Shown here in pieces: positions 22,837 to 32,379 of a stretch of DNA of 64,000 nucleotides. Under the pieces are notes generated by a model, which made no database searches, was not told the origin of the DNA, and saw nothing but the letters and a program-made list of their open reading frames with translations. This DNA is from Terfezia claveryi (Eukaryota > Ascomycota > Pezizomycetes > Pezizales > Pezizaceae), in NCBI GenBank assembly GCA_015179025.1, contig WHUX01000087.1:124001-188000 (forward strand), written 5' to 3'. The stretch's first letter is position 1. Each line of letters begins with the position of its first letter. Made by a program: the position numbers and the translations under genes.

Positions 22837-23315
22837 TGTAACGTGGGCTCTGGGAACAAGGCGACCAAGGGGTATGCCGGGGAGAAGGCAGAGGCTAGGG
22901 CAAGACACACATAGGAACGCTACATGTGTGACTAGGGGAAGGCTGGGACGAGGGGCAAGGGCAAGAGGCAAGAGGGGCAGAGGGCAAGGGACACGAGACA
23001 CGCGGAAGCAGTTGCCGCGTGTATCAAGGGAGGCAGCTGGGCTGCAGAGACAAGGCGAGACAAGGAGGTGCACAAGGGAGATGCACCAACGTAGAGAGAA
23101 GCAAGGCCCTGTATTGGATATACAAGACGTTGGATGGGGATCCAACGAGAGGGCGGAGGGACGAAGATATATATACATGATTCCAGGCCAAGGCCGTGGA
23201 AGGAATAAGCTTCCCGAGATTCCTATCTCGGAAGCTAAGATAACAATTACCCATCGACGACACCCGAACAAGCCTGTTTGAGTGTCAAATCAAGACTAAG
23301 AACACGGTTATGACA
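22837..23315 (-). repeat. 5' LTR of Gypsy copy 2 (479 bases, one palindrome)
   Basis: Differs from its partner by lacking one 38-base palindrome unit and by point changes. Its outer end has become TGTCATAAC. Because LTRs are identical at insertion, the length difference arose afterwards by deletion or exchange with another copy. Confidence 0.93.
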
Positions 23316-23787
23316 CTAAGTAGATTTTCTCTAAAAACTTACTAATTTTATTTATAGAAAAAAAATCAGCTAAGATAATATCTAGAATTATAATAAGAAA
23401 GAAATTACTATGGAGAGAAATAGTATAAGAATAATAGCTATTGTATATGCTGGAGGTTAAAATATAGCAAAAATAATAACTAAGAGATCTTAAAAATTTT
23501 GTAGTATTCTAGAAAGTATGAGTGCTACTAAAGCAGTTATTCTATTATTCATTATTTAGCAAGGGAAAACTCATTAAAAGTTATACTACCTAGAGGGTAG
23601 GCTAATTAATGAGGCTATATTTGTAGTTGCTGAGAGTAGCTATATGGATAATAAGCTTAGATTTAAATATATAAAGGAGTACTTTGAACCCTATACTTAG
23701 TACAACCCTCTAGCCTCTTGTTATCTAAAAATAGATAGATATTCTTCTTACTTTATTTTTCAAGTAGTTAGATATACTCTTAACTAT
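23316..23787 (+). pseudogene. pogo/Fot1-type transposase relic, piece 2 (catalytic DDE part)
   Basis: Continues the transposase broken at 17181. Blocks such as SATKAVI, RLINEAIF and FKYIKEYFEPYT match the DDE_1 catalytic core of fungal pogo/Fot1 transposases. Stops and one likely frame change interrupt it. It is cut at 23787 by the terminal inverted repeat of a Tc1/mariner element and resumes near 27528. Confidence 0.65.
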
Positions 23788-23896
23788 GAAGGTCTACATA
23801 AAAAGTCTTTTCCTCTTTCCTATTTAGGAAAAATCTACATATGTATATATATGCATATATTCTCATATATATGCAGGCACAATTTCTTGGTATATA

Positions 23897-25373
23897 TGTT
23901 CTGGTCTATTTCGGGATCCGGTCCATACCGGTATGGCCCAGTCCATACCAGTATGGACTGGATATCGCAACGGACCAGGCTGTTATGGTATGGCTAGATA
24001 TTGTAATGGACTAGGCTATTATGGGATTAAATTGTTTAATGTCATGGATAGTAATAAGGATTTACTACAATCACAGTGGCCACAGCAGCCACAATGACAT
24101 TAAAATTACTAAATAAGGACATATCCAATATGAAGGTAATTTTATAGCAACATTTGGTCAAAGAACATCGGAGATAACATAAAATGACCTATTGTAGAAA
24201 ATACTCAGTTGAGGTATACCTGAAATGAAGGTTATTATGTGGCGACCTAGGAAGTACTGTGATGGCACTCGAAGTATAGTGAACTGGAGTAACTCGTTTT
24301 ACCTTTTGACATAAGTGTCTTTCTTAGCAACCGCTCCAGAGATCGAGACTCCTTTTTTTCTATAACCTTTAATACAATTATGATCTTTGCTTGAGTAGTG
24401 ATCATTGCCAAATCAGGGTGACTACATCGTCGTCAACCTCAGTTACCTTGTATGCTGATTTGCTTGCTCAATTCTAGGCTGATTTCCTCACTCGATTCTA
24501 TGCCAGTAGTGATTTCCTTGCTCAATACTCTGCTGATTTCTTTTCTCAATTCTAGGCTGATTTGCTTGCTCAATTCTATGCTGGTTTGCTTGCTCATTTT
24601 CTCGCTGATTTGCTCACTTGATTGTATGCTGATTTGCTTGCTCGATTGTAGGCTGATTTACTCGCTCGATTTGGTGATATCCTTACTCAATTCTCTTTTG
24701 ATTTCCTCACTCAATTCTAGGCTGATTTCCTTGCTTGATTCTAGGCTAATTTTCTTGCTCGATTCTAGACTAATTTGCTCGCTCGATCCTAGGCTGATTT
24801 GCTTGCTCGATTCTAGGCTGATTTACTCTCTTGATTCTAGACTGATTTGCTTGCTCAATTCTAGTGGATATCCAAGCTAATATGGACAGTGAATTGCAGG
24901 CTTATATGGACGGCGAATCTAGGATTCTAGGGACACAGATATGAAGGCTGGTACAGATAGGGGTTTTGGGGTGCAGTGTGTTAGATAGCCTTATTAGATA
25001 ATTGTAAGAATAAAATAGATTATTTCAAAATACATATAATGCAAGTAAACTACAAGAACAAGCGCGGCTATGCTAGGAGACCATTTGTGTTGGAGTTTGG
25101 AATGGAATGGTAACTGTGTAAAGGGTAGAGGTTAAGGTAGACATGAATCTAGGAATATAGCATCAAATGATTTACGTTGGTTAGGCCAAATGCATAAGGA
25201 AATATAAGAAGATATGAATATTTATGCCATTCCGGAATAGCTTGAGTAATCTCGCAATCTCGCAACAGCCCAGTCCATACCAGTATGGGGGGCTATACCG
25301 GTATGGCTCGGGTAATCCTGAAACAGCTCGGTCCATACTGGTATGGCCTGGAATCCTGGAACAGACCAGAACA
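23897..25373. mobile_element. non-autonomous terminal-inverted-repeat element related to the Ginger-like element at 62667
   Basis: The outermost 10 bases TGTTCTGGTC and GACCAGAACA are perfectly inverted, and the match extends imperfectly to about 42 bases. Both ends carry clusters of the 14-bp palindrome CCATACCGGTATGG and one-base variants: two at the left, three at the right. The first 340 or so bases match 62667-63000. TATATA flanks both ends as a possible target duplication. No transposase is present; the interior is a 24-base minisatellite and unique DNA. The alternative, a solo LTR, is less likely because the terminal match is a long inverted repeat. Confidence 0.7.
24453..24865. repeat. 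24-base minisatellite, about 16 degenerate copies
   Basis: Unit close to GCTGATTTGC plus TTGCTCGATTCTAG. Because 24 is a multiple of three, one frame stays open for 142 codons with an 8-residue hydrophobic period. This is most likely an accident of the repeat and not a gene. Confidence 0.85.
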
Positions 25374-26049
25374 TATATATAGTAGCTTAATATTATTTCT
25401 AACAGATAAAACCATATATTTTTTCTAGTCCTTTAATAGATAAAACTATATACTCTTCTTTCTAGCCCTTCTAGCTCACACCTCCTTCTCAACTAATACC
25501 TTTCTAGTTTATACCTAATGTTAATAGTAATACAAACCACACCTTATATATTAGAGGCCCTAGTTTCCTTTTATGTTTGCTAATGCAATTCCTTGAAGTC
25601 TTCCTTCTCGAACTCTTTTAAGTCCTAAAACCTATAATTGTAATATTGATTAGGTCAATACTAATAATTTTATTAGTCTCCAGAAGATGGATCCATTCTT
25701 CTAAATTAAGATCCTTTATAATAAGTTTCTAATCATGAATGCCAACAAGCAACTTGAGGTATGCAATATACTTAATTGGTAATCTAGTAGTAGAGTATTA
25801 GAAAAGTGACTATATATTATTTTAAATCTTATAAGTTTCTTGAATGTAGAGAAGCTGCTAATACTAGATTGTAAGTATATACTTCTTGTCTTTTTTGGTA
25901 GGCCTAAAGTGTCCTTCTATATATTTATTACTACCTTTAAGTCTAAGAATCTCCTAAATTTAATGAAGAATACTTTCAATCTAATATTGGATCCGCTATT
26001 GTTCAAGATTACTTCATACTTACATTCATACTTATTCAGCTGCCTTGCA
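25374..26049. other. AT-rich interior of the Tc1/mariner element
   Basis: Continuation of the Tc1/mariner element after the nested insertion, downstream of its transposase. No coding feature is recognised. Confidence 0.5.
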
Positions 26050-27411
26050 GGAAGTAAGAGGCCCCTATTGTAGTAAAAATCAGGCTAAGAATAGGGTTGG
26101 AGGAGGTAGTTACTTTTTTTGTAGTTATCTATTTGAGGTATACTAAACAAGTCTTAATTATATTGAGGTCAGGTAAGTTATCTGACTAAAGAAGTTACTA
26201 TATATTAGTGATATCAAAATATAGCTACTGATGTTTGAATATATAAGCTAGTACCTTATCTTCTATGACAGTAATATTAGGAATACCAGTATGCTTGAAA
26301 GCATCAACAAAAGGCAGCAACTTCTATAAAAAGATGCAGCTAAGATATTGATACTAATTAATACCACCACTTTTGGAGCCTTAAACAAATGCACTGTTAT
26401 CTATATTAAACCTCTACTATAGCTTGTAACCCTATCTATAGCCTCTAAGTGCTATTTTTTTATCACATTTAACCTTAACTTTTAACTTAATAGTGATATT
26501 TATGTATTTAATATCTCTAGTAGCAGCTTTCTTCTCTGCAGCCATTTCAGTTTGCCAGATTTGTAGGGCCCCTTAAACTCATAGGTAAAATAGCCCTAAA
26601 ATATAAAGTCTAAATATCTCTTCTATCTCTTTCTAATACAGGATTTTATACATTGCATATTAGGGTATTGTTATACTCAATAGCTGCCCTGCCAGTAGTC
26701 TAGTACTATACATGTCTTATCAGTCCATATTATAGACTTTCAATCCTCAAGTGTCTAATGATAGTGTTGCTAAGCAAACAAGTACTTAGCAGACTTTATA
26801 TCTTAGGTGAGGCTTAGTTTTCTTGTCAGTTTTATCTTATAAAATTTGTATTTATAGAGTATATAGAGAATACTGTCAGCTGAGATATTGAACTCTAAGG
26901 TAAGTTGGGCAATTGTTTTCTTCCAACCTTATCAATTTTTAATAACTATATCTACTATAGCCTACGTTACTATAGCAGTAATCTTTTTGAGCCTTTCAAA
27001 ATGAATCTTATCCTTAATATAGATCTCACCCTCTAGTCTATGCTTCATTGTAGAGATTTTAAATATATCTAAAAGTAATTTTGGTTTGCTATTGAATAAC
27101 AATAAGGGCTTCTCCAAATGACTACAAAATTACTACTTACATATGAGTTATAATATTGAACATACTAGAAGGGTAAAAATAGAGTAGCTGGATAATAAGT
27201 AGAAGGAATAGCTAGAGAATGAGTAGAAGGAATAGCTAGAGAATGAGTAGAAGGAATAGCTATAGAATGAGTAAAAAAAATAGCTGGAGAATCAGTAGAA
27301 GAAATAGCTAGAGAATAAGTAGAAGGCATAGCTAGAGAATATATAGAATTGTATATGAGAAGCTCTGATAGCTAACCTATCTGGCCTATCTAGCTTGCTA
27401 GTCTTACCCAT
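26050..27411 (-). pseudogene. Tc1/mariner transposase relic
   Basis: Read on the minus strand with stops ignored. An N-terminal helix-turn-helix region (KKTIAQLTLEFNIS, then KIKLTRKLSLT) is followed by the DDE core. It has KSIIWTDKT, the CIRKR block and the segment around GYFTYEFKGPYK, which match the long fungal Tc1-like transposases. Near 26150 NLPDLNIIK corresponds to the usual HSPDLNPIE end of the catalytic core. A possible start ATG is at 27411-27409. At least ten stops are present, so it is long dead. Confidence 0.7.
27177..27346. repeat. 24-base minisatellite in the Tc1/mariner element
   Basis: About seven copies of a unit close to AGAATGAGTAGAAGGAATAG plus CTAG. It lies near the N-terminal end of the transposase relic. 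On the minus strand it would encode an 8-residue Ser/Pro-rich period in one frame. Confidence 0.8.
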
Positions 27412-27527
27412 GTAAGAACATTTTGTATATATAATATATAATACAAATATGCTTATATATGTAGGAATATGCTACCAAAACTACATTTCTAAATAGGAAG
27501 GAGGAAAAGAATTTTTATGTAGACTTC

Positions 27528-28530
27528 TATATAATATCTATATAATATACCTTCTATTAAAGTCTGCTCATCTTCTATAGCTACTTGATATAGACTATTT
27601 TATAGTCCTCTAAACTACCTATAAGAGAAATTTAAGTATATAGCTTCTATAAAACCCTCTTATTATACTCTCAAAAGTCTCTTTTTTATAGATTATATAA
27701 GAGACTTGAAATAAGATATATACTATAGACTATATAGTAGGAGCTTAAAGAAAGGCATATTACTAGCTAATTAATTGTATTAAACCTAGGCCTATAACTC
27801 TCTTACTTAATATTTTAGATCAGATCTATATTTTAGATAATATCTTTAGTTATCTCTATAAGCTTTCCTATTAGTAAGTTATTTAGTCATTAGATCTCAA
27901 TTATCTAAATATTACTTTAGTACTTAATCTTATTGATTATACAATAGAAAAGGTAATTAAGTATTGAGATATTACTCCTCAGGCTCATACTTTCAATAAG
28001 CTCTAGAATAGAAAAGTATACAAAAAAAGAAGAAGTCTAGGTATATTAGTAAATCTAGAGTTCTGAATACTAAGTATATTAATGATAGACTAAAGAAACT
28101 TATAGAAAAGGAGGCAAAGAAGCAAGAACATAAGTAGGTACTAGGAGAGAAGAAGTAGGTTATAAAAGAAAACAAAATTATTCAGGAGAGTCTTAAAATA
28201 TAGTAGAGGGTAGATCTCTAGTAGTATAAGGATATTAATATACTAGCATAGCAAGCCAAGTATTCAAAAGTTAATCAAGTATAGGTTACTACCAAACAAG
28301 CTACTAGTAAAAAATAGTCTCTTAGAAAGAAACTACTATACTCTCCATAACTGAAATAACTTTTAAAGCTTAAAGGAGATACTAGTATAACTAGTAATCT
28401 CTCTATTCTGGTTGAGGATACTTTAGAGGCAGACATTGAAGAAAAAACTAAGAAAAAGGCTAAGGATAATAGAGATGAGGTAGATTTGGTAGCTTTAATG
28501 AGAAATCTCAAGATTGAGTATTTTGTACAA
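27528..28530 (+). pseudogene. pogo/Fot1-type transposase relic, piece 3 (C-terminal part)
   Basis: After the Tc1/mariner right end the frame gives a C-terminal region. A Lys/Glu-rich stretch (KKLIEKEAKKQEHK at about 28090) and an acidic tail (EADIEEKTKKKAKDNRDE at about 28430-28490) end near 28530. Position and orientation fit the end of the transposase seen at 16600 and 23316. The direct match to the family is weaker than for piece 2. Confidence 0.5.
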
Positions 28531-31500
28531 GTAAGTGCCTTTAAGCAATACTATTTCATTTTACTCTTTTATAGTTATTGCCTTCAATATCAATCTAATA
28601 TAGACATAAATAGTATATTAAGACCTACTTATAGTAGTTAGTATATTAGCTAAATATTCAACCTATAGGAGGGAGTAGAGATAGAGAAAGGGTTCATTGA
28701 GAAGCTTATATTCCAAGTAGAAAGTATTAAGTATTAGGTTAATTTTGGTAGAATGTGAGGATTAATATATTATAAAGTATAGTTGTTTCTATAGAAATCA
28801 ATTTAGCCAGAGTAGCCCTTCACTATCTTGCTAGTATAATATCTTAAAATATTAGTAATCTAGTATAAAAATAGATATATTTTAACTCTAGTTAACTTAT
28901 AATGCTTAGTTATTCTTAAGTAGTTAATAGTAGTGATTCTTTAATATATTTTAAATAGTAGTAAATCCTTATTCTCTTATACTTATAATATTAATACTCT
29001 ATTATTAGCTTTATAAAAAATAAAAGAAACTACTATAAATAAAAAAATCTAATATATTTACTAAAGAAACTCTACTTTTATAAAAGCCTTTTTAGTACTA
29101 TTTAAAAGGTAATCTATTCCTTTAATAAATTTAATATATTAATACCTTTATCAACTAATATAAATTCCTAATAAGATAGACTTTAGTTTATTAATATTTT
29201 TTTTTTTTAATTAAATAAAGCTTTATCCTTATCTAAATTATTATATTCTATAGAGCTTCTACTTTAACTATTTTTTCTATCTAATTTATAATTTAAACTT
29301 TATTTTAGATTTAGTTTTATTATCAAACTTTTATTATTAATACTTTATATAGACTGTTTACTCTAATACTAGTAATACTATATACAAATATGATAATTTA
29401 CCTTAATTTTCTCAATACAACTTTTAAATTATAGTATATTTGTAATATTAAGTTTAGTTAAGAGTTTTAAAAATAGCTTTTTAGACCTACTTTCTTATAA
29501 ATTATTATAATTAATATATATATATAGGATAGCTTCTTTATTATTATTTAATATAAAAATCTACTCCTAAATTAGAATATATTATATTAGAATTTAGAAT
29601 TATACCTTACCTTATATTCAAGCTTTTAAACTTAAATTTACTTCTCTATTTCTTTCTTTATTAGCTCTATTACAATAAAAGTATCTTATTTATTTATAAT
29701 TTATAATATATAGCTTTAGTTGTATTTTTTTTATCTTATCTATAGTCTTATACTTTTATTTTTAACCTAAAGTATAATCTTTTTTATTAGTTTTATAGTC
29801 AAATTTACTTTTTATTATATTAGTATCTACTTTTGATATATTTTTCTTTATTAATAATTAAGACATTAGATAAATTATTATAGATATAGTAGATATATAT
29901 AAAGTTAATATATAGTAGTAAAATAGATTTAAGAATATAATACTTGTACTAGTAGGTTAAAGTAAGTCTATTATAATTGTAAGTTAGATTATAGTTCTAA
30001 GATTATAAGTATAGTATAATAAAAAGAAACTACTAAAGCTAAAAGTTTAATATTAAGTTTTTATTAGTATTTACTAAGAGGCTAGTATAAACCAAACTTA
30101 TTAGAATCTTAGAAAAACTCTATATATAATTATTTATATTTATATAACTTCAAATTCTATAGTAAGTTACTAAATATATTATATTATAATATTTTTACGT
30201 TTTTCTACTCAAACTAAGCTTATTATAGTTACTTTACTAATATATTTATTTATACTCTATAGTTAATAAGTAATATATAAAGATAAATAGAATAAGTATT
30301 TGTATATATAAAGATTTCTAAATTTAATTAATATTTATTACTTTTGTTTATAGATATACTTTTACTTATATATATATTTAATTGTATAGTATTAGCAAAA
30401 ATTTTTTTATGTTCCAATGTGCCACCAAGTATTATAAAGTTATTTTATCTTATAGGTATTGCTAGTATTGCCTACTCTAAACTACTTATATCCTTCTTTT
30501 ATACATTAGTAACTCTTATATATCTGTTTTATTTTTTTGCTGTCTTATTTACTTACAAACTGTACCTTATTATTACCAATATACACTATGTCACTGTTTA
30601 TTTACCTACTCTTTTTGTCTAAGATTACACTTGATATTTATCAAGTACTCTCATATATTTGACTTGTTATATCTAACTTGTTTTTTATTTTATTCTCTCT
30701 ATTCAATGGGCTAACATATATATAACTATCTATAATATCTATTATTCATCTCGTTCTATACATGGTAATCTATAGATCAATTCAGCCTAATTTAGGTTGC
30801 TTATTACTATTATGCATCTGTTTATAGTTTAAGTACAATCTAGTTAATATTATGGGTTTCTTAGGCTGGTTTTATTGGTAGTACCTAGCACATTTTACTA
30901 TACTATAGCAATTGACCTTATCCCCTCTCCTACTCTACCCTCTGTCTTTCCCACTCTACTCTCTATCTTTTCCATCATCTCTAATCCCAAGCCTTTTATT
31001 GTTAGTGGAGTCTTCACTATTTAGCTTTTATATTCTCTAAAGCCTTATTCCCTTGGAAAATAATCTGAATATCTTGCAATAGGGTATGAGTGGGCTTATT
31101 CTCCTTATTCTTATCCTCCTTGCTAGGTGCTTCCTCTTTTTAAAGCTCTGGAGTTGTTGCTTTACTCAGGGTAGCAAACACTTCTATTAACATAGAGGTA
31201 CCAATCTACCTCGAGTAGTAGGGAAAGTAACATAGATACCACCTAAAAAGATAAAGGATTAGCTGCAAGTTTATAATAATATCTAATTATTTTCCTCTAT
31301 AGCACCTTTTTCTATCCCCAAAGGTTTTACTATTTTTAACCATTACAGCTAAAAAGCTGCCTGTGGCTTTCAAAAGTGCAGTTCTCTATGAAGCAATAAA
31401 AATATAATCAAAATCTATCTAGTGCAATAGGTCAATTAGGCAAGGCTATTAAGCTTAGAATTGCACATACTAAGATTATACTGGATAACTACCAAACTAT

Positions 31501-31862
31501 AATATTGGGCAAGTAACCAAATATAAAAAGTTCATAACTTAAAACTGTACTTGTCTCTTATATTTGTCCACTTAATTTGAGATTAATATCCATGATACTT
31601 ATTTTCTGGTAGTACAGAGGAGGAAGGTAGATGAGAATAATTGCTATTACTATAGTGCAGACATAGTTTTATCTACTTTCTCAAACCACCACTATCGACT
31701 ATATTAGAGATACCAGAGGCTAGAGAGTAGGGGCTAATCGACTGCTTAGGGTTCCTTTTCAGCTTGCTATAGGCCACCCTATTGACTATATTAGAGACAC
31801 TAAGGGGTTGGATAGTGAGGGCTAATCGACTGCTCAGGGTTCCTTTTTGTTTACTTCGATGC
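28531..31862. other. AT-rich degenerate DNA, unassigned
   Basis: Very AT-rich to about 30300, then less biased. It probably contains the right end of the pogo element and at least one other relic. The stretch 30900-31560 has near-normal composition and reads poorly in all frames. A motif at about 30710-30780 recurs near 38320-38375 (AACATGGTAATCTA). No gene is supported. Confidence 0.5.
31682..31855. repeat. tandem duplication of about 95 bases
   Basis: Two direct copies share GACTATATTAGAGA and GGGCTAATCGACTGCT plus AGGGTTCCTTTT. The second ends just before Gypsy copy 3. Confidence 0.75.
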
Positions 31863-32379
31863 TGTAACGATGGCTCTGGAGGCAAGGTGACTAAGGGGTA
31901 CGCCGGGGCAAGGGCAAGGCTAGGATGACACACACGTAGGAATGCTACGTATGTGACTAGGGGGAGGCTGTGACGGGAGGCAAGGGCAAGAGGCAAGAGG
32001 GACAGAGGGCAAGGGACACGAGACACGTGGAAGCAGTTTGCCTCGTGTATCAAGGTGGGCAGCAGGGCTGCAGAGTCGAGGCGAGACAAGGAGGTGCACA
32101 AGGGAGATGCACCAACGTGGAGAGAAGCAAGGCCCTGTATTGGATATACAAGACGTTGGATGGGGATCCAATGAGAGGGCAGAGGGACGAAGATATATAT
32201 ACATGATTCCAGGCCAAGGCCGTAGAAGGAATAAGCTTCCCGAGATTCCTATCTCGGAAGCTAAGATAACAATCACCCATTGATGACACCCGAACAAGCC
32301 TGTTCGAGTGTCAAAACAGCACGACACCCGAACAAGCCTGTTCGAGTGTCAAATCAAGACTAAGAACATGGTTGTGATA
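31863..32379 (-). repeat. 3' LTR of Gypsy copy 3
   Basis: 517 bases with two 38-base palindrome units. The outer U3 end has mutated from TGTCACAAC to TATCACAAC. Confidence 0.93.

Larger units (their letters stand above)
17182..23315 (-). mobile_element. Ty3/Gypsy chromovirus, copy 2 (full length, few nonsense mutations)
   Basis: Minus-strand element with LTRs at 22837-23315 (5') and 17182-17698 (3') and the same gene order as copy 1. It is the best preserved of the three, with four nonsense codons seen and no indel noticed in the coding region. It is inserted in a pogo/Fot1 transposase. Flanking pentamers are CTAAT and CTAAG, one mismatch from a target duplication. The purine tract is AAAGGGGGGATAG (read on the minus strand). 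The gag N-terminus differs from copies 1 and 3 (MAAQDTTPALAARFRAW). Confidence 0.95.
23788..27527 (-). mobile_element. Tc1/mariner element, degenerate, itself interrupted
   Basis: Imperfect terminal inverted repeats of about 40 bases bound it: left 23788-23832 (GAAGGTCTACATAAAAAG then TTTTCCTCTTTCCTATTTAG) and right 27487-27527 read backwards (GAAGTCTACATAAAAATTC then TTTTCCTCCTTCCTATTTAG). TA lies at both outer edges, the target of this superfamily. It carries a minus-strand transposase relic (26050-27411) and is split by the element at 23897-25373. It sits inside the pogo/Fot1 transposase. Confidence 0.75.

Noticed and set aside
24440..24870. CRISPR-like array
   Set aside because: Units are contiguous without unique spacers and the genome is eukaryotic.
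24452..24880. 142-codon hydrophobic repeat protein
   Set aside because: Produced by a 24-base minisatellite whose unit is a multiple of three; degenerate units carry no sign of selection.
30344..30622. 92-codon hydrophobic, membrane-like open frame
   Set aside because: T-rich DNA yields Phe/Leu/Ile/Tyr-rich chance frames; neighbouring DNA is equally AT-rich and non-coding.
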